Assembly: GCA_029781135.1 (NCBI GenBank)
Contig: JAKOXH010000072.1
Span: 1-60,818, forward strand
From: Planctomycetota bacterium
GTDB lineage: Bacteria > Planctomycetota > Planctomycetia > Pirellulales > Lacipirellulaceae
Length of the DNA: 60,818 nt
Reading direction: 5' to 3'
Shown in pieces: positions 53,303 to 60,818 of this stretch (its first letter is position 1; every line of letters starts with the position of its first letter). The position numbers were made by a program, and so were the translations under genes. The notes beneath the pieces were generated by a model that worked only from the letters and a program-made list of their open reading frames with translations, ran no database searches and had not been told where the DNA came from.

Positions 53303-53920
53303 ATGAGCGATACAAATCGGCGCGAGTTTCTGCAGCGAACTGGGCAAGCCGCCTGTGCGGTGGCCCTTGGCAGCACGGCCATTGTTCTCGGGCGTCGCGC
53401 GTGCGCGGGTGATTCGTGGGCGATCGCGCCCAACAAGTGTATCAATATTCGCCTGGGGGTGACGGGCGCCGACAAAGTCTGTGAAGCATGTGCTACCAGC
53501 TGTGTGTTGCCGCTTTCCGCCGTACGCGCCGTCAATGAGCATTCGCTTTGCGGTCGGTGCTGTATTTGCCCAGCGTATTTCGACGTCCGCAGTTCGATGG
53601 GCCCCGATGGCCTGCCGACCAAAAAAGTATGCCCACGCGACGCGATCAAGCGAACCGTCATCGGCGATGTGGATGCAAACGATCCGCTCAACAACTTCTA
53701 CGAATACACGATTGATGAGGAATTGTGCAATGGCTGTGGGCGCTGCGTGATGGAATGCAAAGACCCTGCCGGTTTGGGTTCCATTCGACTAGAGGTGCGT
53801 TACGATCGTTGCCTCCACTGCAATCAGTGCACAATCGCCACCCATTGCCCGGAAGATGCATACACCCGCGTGGGACCGCAGCCGCGGCCGGCAATTGCCT
53901 TGGAAGGGGAAGCAGGGTGA
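53303..53920 (+). CDS. Tat-exported multi-cluster ferredoxin (NapG-like)
   Basis: 205 aa from the ATG at 53303. The N-terminus NRREFLQRTGQAACAVALG is a twin-arginine signal, so the protein is folded with its clusters before export. Fe-S ligand runs: CEACATSC (near 60), CGRCCICP (near 83), CNGCGRC plus VMECKDP (near 145) and CLHCNQC plus HCPEDA (near 175), giving up to four [4Fe-4S] clusters, as in NapG. NapG passes electrons between quinol and periplasmic partners. The next gene starts inside its stop codon (GTGA overlap). Confidence 0.82.
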   Translation: MSDTNRREFLQRTGQAACAVALGSTAIVLGRRACAGDSWAIAPNKCINIRLGVTGADKVCEACATSCVLPLSAVRAVNEHSLCGRCCICPAYFDVRSSMGPDGLPTKKVCPRDAIKRTVIGDVDANDPLNNFYEYTIDEELCNGCGRCVMECKDPAGLGSIRLEVRYDRCLHCNQCTIATHCPEDAYTRVGPQPRPAIALEGEAG

Positions 53921-55029
53921 ATGCCGGGCGATCATCAAATTGTCGTGATCGCGGCGTCTCGGCCGACCACGAACGCAAATTCGGCGCGATCGTCACGCTG
54001 CTCACGCATTGCTTTGTGATCAGTGTGCTTGCGGTGGCAATGCTGGTGTTGGGGGAATCCACGGCTTACGCCAAAGTCGATTACTCACGGCCCGTCAACG
54101 CCGCGCCAAAGCAACAAGACATCGGTAAGACGTACCAAGTACCGCCCGTACAACGCGTTCCGCCACGATCGCTATGGATTTATGGCTTGGATGTGTTACT
54201 GCTCGCGGTTGGCCTCGTCGTCGCCGCACTGGTGGCGCATCGTTGGCGGCGGCGGTGGATGGCCGTGGCGATCTCCATCTTCTCGATTGCCTACTTCGGT
54301 TTCTATCGCCAAGGCTGCGTTTGCCCGGTCGGCTCCGTGCAAAACGTCACGGCGTCATTCGTTGATTCATCGCTTGCGGTGCCGCTCGTCGTCTTATTGT
54401 TCTTTTTGTTGCCGCTGATCGCGGCCTTGTTTGTGGGCCGCGTCTTTTGTGGCGGCCTTTGTCCCCTGGGTGCGATACAAGACATCGTCGTACTCAGGCC
54501 GGTGCAATTGCCGCCCGCGGTCGATCATTGGGGCGGGAAGTTCAAGTACGTTTACCTGGTGCTCGCGATTTGGTTTGCCGCGCAACCGGCCGCCACACGC
54601 GATTTCGTCATTTGCAGGTTTGACCCGTTCATCGGCTTCTTCCGGTTGAACGGCACTGCGTGGTTGCTATCGATTGGCGCCGCATTCCTCCTCGTCGGCA
54701 CCGTTGTTGGCCGACCGTATTGCCGGTTTCTTTGTCCCTACGGTGGCCTCTTGGCAATCGTTGCCCGTTTCTCATTTTGGCCCGTCCGAATCACGCCCGA
54801 TGAAGAACTCGACTGCGGCCTGTGTGCGGAAAGCTGTCCGTTCGGGGCTGTCAAGAATCTTCGTGCCGACCGCATGACCTGCCTAGCGTGTACCCGCTGT
54901 TTCGCGCATTGCCCGCGGCAACAGTACCAGTGGGGTGATATCGAACTCATTGAGGTTGAGCAGTTAGTCGAAGCCCATCGCGAAAAGTCGCTGGCGACCT
55001 CGAAGCCCGCTGCATCAACTCCTGTATGA
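53917..55029 (+). CDS. Membrane polyferredoxin (NapH/NosR C-terminal-like)
   Basis: 370 aa from the GTG at 53917, which overlaps the upstream TGA; GGAAGGGGA lies just before. About six membrane segments. Cys-rich motifs between them are typical of the NapH/NosR/CcoG group: QGCVCPVGS, CGGLCPLGA and CRFLCPYGG. Two cytoplasmic-type [4Fe-4S] motifs follow, CGLCAESCPFGAV and CLACTRCFAHCP. Such proteins carry electrons across or along the membrane, from a quinol or a cytoplasmic donor to periplasmic Fe-S partners. The next gene begins inside its stop (ATGA). Confidence 0.85.
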   Translation: MNAGRSSNCRDRGVSADHERKFGAIVTLLTHCFVISVLAVAMLVLGESTAYAKVDYSRPVNAAPKQQDIGKTYQVPPVQRVPPRSLWIYGLDVLLLAVGLVVAALVAHRWRRRWMAVAISIFSIAYFGFYRQGCVCPVGSVQNVTASFVDSSLAVPLVVLLFFLLPLIAALFVGRVFCGGLCPLGAIQDIVVLRPVQLPPAVDHWGGKFKYVYLVLAIWFAAQPAATRDFVICRFDPFIGFFRLNGTAWLLSIGAAFLLVGTVVGRPYCRFLCPYGGLLAIVARFSFWPVRITPDEELDCGLCAESCPFGAVKNLRADRMTCLACTRCFAHCPRQQYQWGDIELIEVEQLVEAHREKSLATSKPAASTPV

Positions 55030-57821
55030 AAATCGTCATTCGTAAGTCGCCCCGTTCCCTCGCGCTGCTGCTTTCCGCGGTAGCGCTCGTGATCGCGACC
55101 GCAGTTTTGGCGATTGATTTTTCGGTGCGATTCACCACGGCGAGCGAGCAGGCAAAGCGATTGCGAACGGCCGAAGAGGCCGCTCGGAACGATCCCGCCG
55201 CAACCGAGGCATTCAACCTCGAAGTAACACAACAGACTGCCCAATCACTCGCCCGCACGCGCAGGCAAAGAGCCGCTGGTATCGCCTTATTGACGGCTGC
55301 CGGAATATGCGTCGCCTTGGTGAAATGGCGGAAACCCAAGAAGCCGCCGCTGCCCACCACGGTCATCAACACGGTCGCTCGGCAAGTATCTAACAATGGT
55401 AGTGCGTCGTCCGCAGAACAACCGCCGCACGTCGAGTTCGCGCCTCCGCCCATCGACCTCGCACCGATTGAGCCGATTGTCACACGAATCGGTCGCGAAC
55501 AGCGCCATTTGATACCGCTGCTTCACGCGATCGATCACGAGTATCACTATTTGCCGCCGTCGGCACTCTCGCAATTGGCCGATTTAACTGGCATTCCCCG
55601 GCCGCAAATTGCGGAGGTTGCCACGTTCTATTCGAGATTCCGCACGCGACCTCGCGGCAAACACCTGGTGCAGGTCTGTCGCGGCACGGCCTGCCACGTC
55701 TACGGGGCCGACCTCATTCTGGAAGAAACTCGCCGGCTGTTGAATATCCCGCCAGGTTCCGATACCGATCTGGAAGGTAATGCCACCCTTGAAGTCGTCG
55801 GCTGTCTGGGCTGCTGCACGCTCGCGCCGGTCGTGCGCGTGGACGACCGGGTCGTCGGCCATACGGAGGTGCAGGCTTTGCCTTCGGTTGTCGATTGGAG
55901 CGGCCCGGCCTCCGTGCGCGAAGACGGGGATCAAATGCTCTCGGCGACGGCATCCCAGGGAGCTTCCAACGGACGTGCCGAAGAGAATAACAAATTCGTC
56001 TCCTACGAAATTCGAGTTGGTTTGGGGTCATGCTGTGTCGCCGGCGGCAGCCGCGATGTGCTAGAGAGTCTCCAGCGAGAACTCAAGGCACAGCGACTCA
56101 ACGCAACCATCAAGCAAGTCGGTTGCGTCGGCATCTGCCATCTGACTCCGCTTGTGGAAGTCGTCCGGCCCAATGCCGAGCCGATTGTAGCGACCAAAGC
56201 AACGCCCGCAGACGTCCGCCGAATCGTGCGCTCGCTACCTCCGAACGTGCCGTGGCGAAAGCGCTGGCGCAGCAGCGTCACGAATCTATGGCAACCTGCT
56301 CCATCGGCCGATATGGCCATCACGCCGTGCGACATCATTCCGACGAGTGATCTTCGCGTGCGCCGCTTCATCGATCCACAGATCCGTATTGTCACCGAAC
56401 ACAGCGGCGTGATGGATCCCACAAGCCTTGAGGAATATCGTGCGCGCGATGGTTTTGTCGCGCTAAACCGTGTACTTCAAGAACATGAGCCTGCATCGAT
56501 TCTCGATGCGGTCGAACGTAGCGGGCTCCGTGGTCGGGGTGGCGCGGGTTTTCCGACGGCGACCAAGTGGCGCAGGCTCCAGCAAGCAATCGGCGAAAAG
56601 TTCCTTGTCTGCAACGGCGATGAAGGCGACCCCGGCGCCTTCATGGACCGCATGATCATGGAGTCTTACGCTTACCGCGTTTTGGAAGGCATGGCGATCG
56701 CCGCCTATGCCCTCGGCGTTGCGCGAGCGTATATCTACGTCCGCCACGAATACCCGCTGGCCGTTCGCCGATTGCGAAACGCAATCGAGCGGATGACGAG
56801 CGAAAACCTGCTCGGCGACCACATCCTTGGCCATGATTTCTCGCTGCATGTCGAAATCGTCGAGGGCGGCGGCGCATTCGTGTGTGGCGAGGAAACGGCG
56901 CTGCTGCAATCGATCATGGGGCATCGCGGCACTCCGCAACTGCGGCCGCCATATCCCGTCGAAAGTGGTTTGTGGGGTCGTCCCACACTGGTCAATAATG
57001 CGGAGACGCTCGCCAACGTGCCGTGGATCGTACGCAACGGCCCCGAACGTTTCGCCGCTTATGGTACCGCGACCAGCAAGGGTACCAAAGTGTTTTCACT
57101 GGCAGGGAAGGTCCGCCGCGGCGGACTGATCGAAGTGCCGATGGGCATGACGATCCGTCAGGTTGTGGAAGAAATTGGCGGCAACGTGGCCGACGGCAAG
57201 CGGTTCAAAGCGGTACAAATCGGCGGTCCCTCCGGCGGCTGCATCCCTGCGTCACTCGCGGAGACGCCAATCGATTATGAAAGCCTGCGGCAGGTCGGGG
57301 CCATCATGGGTTCCGGCGGACTCATCGTGCTCGATGACGATGACTGCATGGTCGATATCGCTCGCTATTTTCTTGAGTTCACGCAGCGCGAATCGTGCGG
57401 CCATTGCACGTTCTGCCGCGTTGGTACGCGCAAACTGCTCGACGTGCTGGAACGCCTGTGCGCTGGTCATGGCAAACGCGGCGATCTCAAGGAGATCGAG
57501 GCACTCTGTCACTCGACCACGATGGGTAGCTTGTGCGGCCTGGGCAAAACGGCACCCAACCCAGTGCTCACAACGCTGCGCTACTTCCGCGACGAATACG
57601 AAGCACACCTTGCCGGCCGCTGCCCAGCCGGCCGCTGCAAAGCGCTCATTCGATACGATGTGACGCGAGATTGCACCGGTTGCACGATTTGCGCCCAAAA
57701 ATGCCCGGTTGGTGCAATCGCGGCAACGCCCTATCGCCAACACTGGATTGACCCGGCAATCTGCACTCGTTGTGACGTCTGCCGCACGAGCTGCCCAGAG
57801 GACGCGATTCGAGTGGTATGA
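55026..57821 (+). CDS. Membrane-anchored NuoE-NuoF fusion with extra ferredoxin domains
   Basis: 931 aa. Two membrane segments in the first 100 residues (about 12-30 and 85-100). The NuoE-like thioredoxin-fold domain has Cys218, Cys223 (CRGTAC) and Cys260, Cys264 (CLGCC), the [2Fe-2S] set. A second thioredoxin-like domain has SCCVAGG (336-337) and GCVGICH (Cys367, Cys371). NuoF follows: GLRGRGGAGFPTATKW and CNGDEGDPGAF bind FMN and NADH, and Cys791, 794, 797 and 837 hold the N3-type [4Fe-4S] cluster. Two further ferredoxin motifs end the protein (Cys883-893 and Cys913-923). It probably oxidises NADH and feeds the polyferredoxin. Coupled by ATGA on both sides. Confidence 0.88.
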   Translation: MKIVIRKSPRSLALLLSAVALVIATAVLAIDFSVRFTTASEQAKRLRTAEEAARNDPAATEAFNLEVTQQTAQSLARTRRQRAAGIALLTAAGICVALVKWRKPKKPPLPTTVINTVARQVSNNGSASSAEQPPHVEFAPPPIDLAPIEPIVTRIGREQRHLIPLLHAIDHEYHYLPPSALSQLADLTGIPRPQIAEVATFYSRFRTRPRGKHLVQVCRGTACHVYGADLILEETRRLLNIPPGSDTDLEGNATLEVVGCLGCCTLAPVVRVDDRVVGHTEVQALPSVVDWSGPASVREDGDQMLSATASQGASNGRAEENNKFVSYEIRVGLGSCCVAGGSRDVLESLQRELKAQRLNATIKQVGCVGICHLTPLVEVVRPNAEPIVATKATPADVRRIVRSLPPNVPWRKRWRSSVTNLWQPAPSADMAITPCDIIPTSDLRVRRFIDPQIRIVTEHSGVMDPTSLEEYRARDGFVALNRVLQEHEPASILDAVERSGLRGRGGAGFPTATKWRRLQQAIGEKFLVCNGDEGDPGAFMDRMIMESYAYRVLEGMAIAAYALGVARAYIYVRHEYPLAVRRLRNAIERMTSENLLGDHILGHDFSLHVEIVEGGGAFVCGEETALLQSIMGHRGTPQLRPPYPVESGLWGRPTLVNNAETLANVPWIVRNGPERFAAYGTATSKGTKVFSLAGKVRRGGLIEVPMGMTIRQVVEEIGGNVADGKRFKAVQIGGPSGGCIPASLAETPIDYESLRQVGAIMGSGGLIVLDDDDCMVDIARYFLEFTQRESCGHCTFCRVGTRKLLDVLERLCAGHGKRGDLKEIEALCHSTTMGSLCGLGKTAPNPVLTTLRYFRDEYEAHLAGRCPAGRCKALIRYDVTRDCTGCTICAQKCPVGAIAATPYRQHWIDPAICTRCDVCRTSCPEDAIRVV

Positions 57822-59380
57822 TGGTTCAACTCTGGATCGACAATACGAGCGTGGAAGTTGCCGAAGGGACAACCATCCTCGCGGCGGCGCGGCAGCTTTC
57901 GATCGATATTCCCGCGCTCTGCCATCTGGATGGCCACTCGTCGAACAATTCGTGCATGTGCTGTTTGGTGCGTGTCGATGGTGCCAGCAACGTGGTGCCG
58001 GCGTGCGGCACGAAAGTCGGCCACGGCATGCGAGTGGAATCGGAAACGGCCGAGATTCACGAACTCCGCCGCACGGGTTTGGAACTGTTGCTCGCCGATC
58101 ATGCGGGCGATTGCCACGCGCCGTGCGAGCATACCTGCCCCGCGCGAATGGACATCCCCGACATGCTCCATTACGTGGCGGCCGGCGATTATCGCACGGC
58201 AATTGAAGTGGTGAAGCGTGATATCGCCTTGCCCGCCATTTTGGGACGCGTCTGCCCCGATGTTTGCGAAGCCGCCTGCCGCCGCGGTCAGCACGATAGC
58301 CCCGCCGCGATCTGCCAGATCAAGCAATTTGTCGCTGATCGTGATCTCGAATCAGAATCGCCCTATCGGCCGGTCACTGCCCCAGCAAGTGGCAAACGCG
58401 TGGCCATCGTGGGCGGCGGGCCAACGGGCCTAACGGCTGCTTACCACCTCACGCAATTTGGCCACGCCTGTACGCTCATCGAGCAGCACGATGAGCTCGG
58501 CGGACGGCTGCGTCACGAATTTTCCGACGCCGAACTGCCGCGCGAAGTGCTTAAGGCTGAGGCCGAAATCACATTGGCCCAAACCGCCGAGCGCCGTTTG
58601 GGCCGGCGACTTGGTGAAGATATCACACTAGACGAACTCGTGGCGGAATTCGATGCCGTGCTGCTTGCCACCGGGCGCGGCAAGCCCGCTTGGCTGGAGA
58701 GCGCAAACATTCGTGCGACGGCGAGCGGTATCGGCGTCGATGGTCACACGCGGATGACGTCGCGCACCAGCGTCTTCGCGGCCGGCAACGCCGTGCGGAC
58801 GTACAAGTTAGTAGTGCAATCGGTGGCCGAGGGCAAACTGGCGGCGCAATGCATTAACGCTTGGTTACGCGAATTGCCGATGCCCGATCGTCACCAAGCC
58901 TACGAAACGCGCCTCACCCGTCTGACAACGGGTGAAATGTGCGATTTTTGCGCCGGCTATCCCGACACACCACGCGTGCCCGACCGCACGATTGCCAAGA
59001 ATCTCACGGAAGATCAAGCACGCCACGAAGCCGAACGCTGCCTGGAATGCGATTGCCCAGCGCTGGATTCATGCCGTTTGCATTACTACGCCGCACTCTA
59101 TCAATGCGACGCGCGCCGCTTCCACGGCAGCGATCGCCGCTTCGAAGGCCGCATCGTCGATGGCCGTGTCGCTTTGGAACCTGGTAAATGCATTCTATGT
59201 GGCATTTGCATTCAACTCGCCCGCGAAGCCAGCGACGCCATCGGCCTCGCCTTCTTAGGACGTAGCGTCGGCATGCGAATCGGCCCACCGCCTGGCATCA
59301 CGCTCTCCCGGGCGCTCGGTTCGGCCGCCGAATCGTCGGCCAGAGCATGCCCGACGGGTGCCATTACGATTAAACGGTAG
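57818..59380 (+). CDS. NuoG-N/GltD-like Fe-S flavoprotein apparently lacking the NAD(P) domain
   Basis: 520 aa; start overlaps the upstream stop (ATGA). The N-terminus is a NuoG-type [2Fe-2S] domain with Cys35-x10-Cys46-x2-Cys49-x13-Cys63. Next is the GltD/DPYD-type Fe-S domain (CHAPCEHTCPARMDIP, GRVCPDVCEAAC). A Rossmann FAD motif VAIVGGGPTGLTAAYH follows. In GltD and NfnB a second GxGxxG NAD(P) domain would come next; here the chain passes from VLLATGRGKPAWLE directly to SVFAAGNAVRTYKL, the closing FAD segment. The C-terminus holds CLECDCPALDSC and a ferredoxin-like CILCGICIQLA with a distant CPTGAI. It likely exchanges electrons with the NuoEF fusion rather than with NAD(P)H itself. Confidence 0.82.
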   Translation: MMVQLWIDNTSVEVAEGTTILAAARQLSIDIPALCHLDGHSSNNSCMCCLVRVDGASNVVPACGTKVGHGMRVESETAEIHELRRTGLELLLADHAGDCHAPCEHTCPARMDIPDMLHYVAAGDYRTAIEVVKRDIALPAILGRVCPDVCEAACRRGQHDSPAAICQIKQFVADRDLESESPYRPVTAPASGKRVAIVGGGPTGLTAAYHLTQFGHACTLIEQHDELGGRLRHEFSDAELPREVLKAEAEITLAQTAERRLGRRLGEDITLDELVAEFDAVLLATGRGKPAWLESANIRATASGIGVDGHTRMTSRTSVFAAGNAVRTYKLVVQSVAEGKLAAQCINAWLRELPMPDRHQAYETRLTRLTTGEMCDFCAGYPDTPRVPDRTIAKNLTEDQARHEAERCLECDCPALDSCRLHYYAALYQCDARRFHGSDRRFEGRIVDGRVALEPGKCILCGICIQLAREASDAIGLAFLGRSVGMRIGPPPGITLSRALGSAAESSARACPTGAITIKR

Positions 59381-59461
59381 CAGCATGTTCTATGTGCCCA
59401 GTTGCCGCGCGGGCAGAGGTAACGTCCTAGATATTGCGCACATTTGAGGAGGGCAGTCCCT

Positions 59462-60816
59462 GTCTGGTAGAAGTTTTGGTGTTGTGATCAGAACCTTTAC
59501 CAGGACAAGGAGACTGCCGGATGGCCAGTGTAACAGGAAGTGTAATTCGGGTCGACGAACAAGAGTTGCGTGGGCATTTAGACGAGGTGGTGCGGGCGAG
59601 CGTCGAGGAGACACTGAACTCGATGCTAGACGCGGAAGCAGACCGGCTGTGTCAAGCGAAGCGTTACGAGCGCACGGCAGAGCGTGTTGACACCCGAGCC
59701 GGCAGTTACGAACGCAAGCTCGTAACGAAGGCCGGCGAGGTAAAGCTGAAGGTACCACGGCTGCGGAGTCTGCCATTTGAGACACAGATCATCGAGCGTT
59801 ACCGTCGACGTGAATCAAGCGTCGAGGAAGCTCTGATGGAGATGTACCTGGCGGGAGTGAGTGTGCGGCGGGTGGAAGACATTACCGAAGCTCTGTGGGG
59901 CACGCGGGTTTCGCCGAGCACGGTGAGCGAGCTCAATCAACAGCTCTACGAGCGGATTGAAGCTTGGCGGAATCAGCCGATTGAGGGCCGATTCGCTTAC
60001 GTGTACCTGGATGGCATTTGGCTGAAGCGATCCTGGGGCGGCGAAGTGAAGAACGTGGCGGTGCTGGTGGCGATCGGCGTGGACCAGGACGGCTATCGCC
60101 AGATTCTGGGCGTGGTGGAAGGTGCGAAGGAAGATGCCGAGAGCTGGCGGCAGTTCCTGCGGCACCTCAAGGAGCGTGGACTCGATGGCATCGAGCTCTT
60201 CATCAGCGATAAGTGCTTGGGACTCGTAGAATCGCTGGCTGAGTTCTACCCGGAAGCTGCATGGCAGAGATGCATGGTGCATTGGTTCCGCAACGTGCTC
60301 AGGGTGATCCCCACCGGAAAGGCGCGTGAGGTCATCGCAATGCTCAAGGCGATTCACGCGCAAGAGGATCGCTACGCGGCCGAGAAGAAGGCGGCCGACG
60401 TCGTTGTCAAGCTCCAGGAGATGAAGCTGGCCAAGGCCGCCAAGATCGTTGAGGAGGGCGTTGCCGAAACGCTCAGCTACATGGCCTTCCCACGCGAGCA
60501 CTGGACGCGGATTCGCACGAACAATCCGCTGGAGCGAATCATGCGGGAGATCCGCCGCCGGACTCGGGTCGTGGGCGCCTTCCCCGACGGCACGAGCGCG
60601 CTGATGCTAGTGGCGGCCCGGCTGCGGTACGTGGCCGGCACGCGCTGGGGCACTCGGAAGTACCTCGACGTGACGCGACTCACGGAGCACGAGCTCGACG
60701 AAAAATTCAAAACTCGCGCAACAAAATGGAGAGTTTACTCTAACCCAATAATTGAACTAACGGATGCAGCCGCGCAAGACCTTTGAAGGGTCTTGCGGGC
60801 TGCTCCCCTACCAGAC
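59462..60816 (+). mobile_element. IS256-family insertion sequence, apparently complete
   Basis: GTCTGGTAG at 59462-59470 and its exact complement CTACCAGAC at 60808-60816 flank one intact transposase gene, giving an element of about 1355 bp, normal for IS256. The terminal match beyond 9 bp is weak, and the true ends may lie a few bases outside; the right flank is cut at 60818, so a target duplication cannot be checked. It lies 81 bp after the redox operon. Confidence 0.7.
59521..60786 (+). CDS. IS256-family (mutator-type) transposase
   Basis: 421 aa, full length for the family. DDE residues are visible: Asp164 in YVYLDGIWLK, Asp230 in LFISDKCLGL and Glu338 in NNPLERIMREIRRR. CMVHWFRNVL is the conserved C-x2-H region near the second Asp. 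N-terminal LVTKAGEVKLKVPRLRSLPFETQIIERYRR is the DNA-binding-side signature of Transposase_mut. No frameshift or stop interrupts it, so it may be active. The ATG at 59521 follows GGAGACTGCCGG. Confidence 0.95.
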   Translation: MASVTGSVIRVDEQELRGHLDEVVRASVEETLNSMLDAEADRLCQAKRYERTAERVDTRAGSYERKLVTKAGEVKLKVPRLRSLPFETQIIERYRRRESSVEEALMEMYLAGVSVRRVEDITEALWGTRVSPSTVSELNQQLYERIEAWRNQPIEGRFAYVYLDGIWLKRSWGGEVKNVAVLVAIGVDQDGYRQILGVVEGAKEDAESWRQFLRHLKERGLDGIELFISDKCLGLVESLAEFYPEAAWQRCMVHWFRNVLRVIPTGKAREVIAMLKAIHAQEDRYAAEKKAADVVVKLQEMKLAKAAKIVEEGVAETLSYMAFPREHWTRIRTNNPLERIMREIRRRTRVVGAFPDGTSALMLVAARLRYVAGTRWGTRKYLDVTRLTEHELDEKFKTRATKWRVYSNPIIELTDAAAQDL

Positions 60817-60818
60817 CA

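Overview
The window looks like a chromosomal segment of a planctomycete, most likely a Pirellulales-type heterotroph. The evidence is the set of lineage-typical families: a large secreted cytochrome protein of the DUF1549/DUF1553 type paired with a DUF1501 protein, two proteins ending in the PVC-type heme-binding domain, many secreted enzymes with signal or Tat peptides, and short palindromic intergenic repeats. No rRNA, tRNA or CRISPR array was seen.

Layout. 1-305 holds debris: the 3' end of a transposase fused to the tail of a LuxR-type regulator. 406-18018 is a carbohydrate-use region: a six-hairpin-like secreted protein, a GH106-like (alpha-L-rhamnosidase family) enzyme, a PQQ-type sugar dehydrogenase fused to cytochrome c domains, a sugar epimerase/isomerase, a Tat-exported Gfo/Idh/MocA oxidoreductase, a PmoA-like (DUF6807) protein, an enolase-superfamily enzyme, an MFS transporter, a DUF3748 propeller and an L-fucose-isomerase-like protein. 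18240-24057 encodes the DUF1549/DUF1553 + DUF1501 pair and a di-heme peroxidase-like protein. 24075-26853 is a divergent pair of a cupin and a quinol-dependent nitric oxide reductase. 27001-38983 is a mixed set: a second enolase-superfamily enzyme, a polysaccharide deacetylase, a HEAT/propeller cytochrome, an isochorismatase-like hydrolase, a glycosyltransferase translationally coupled to a DUF4922/HIT-like protein, a PHP-type phosphoesterase and a C45-type Ntn hydrolase.

50097-39066 (minus strand) is a complete chemotaxis operon: cheA, cheW, a receptor, cheY, cheB, cheR, cheX, a small membrane protein of unknown role, cheY and a second cheX. Its CheA carries two Hpt domains, two CheW-like domains and an inserted segment with the ligand pattern of a CZB zinc-binding domain.

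50921-59380 (plus strand) is a tightly packed six-gene redox operon: a PQQ-like propeller, an NHL-like propeller, a Tat-exported ferredoxin, a NapH/NosR-like membrane polyferredoxin, a membrane-anchored NuoE-NuoF fusion, and a NuoG-N/GltD-like flavoprotein that appears to lack the NAD(P)-binding domain. The last four genes overlap by 4 bases each. I read this as a membrane-bound NADH-linked electron-transfer complex with partners on both sides of the membrane. It is my best candidate for an undescribed system. An apparently intact IS256-family element follows at 59462-60816.
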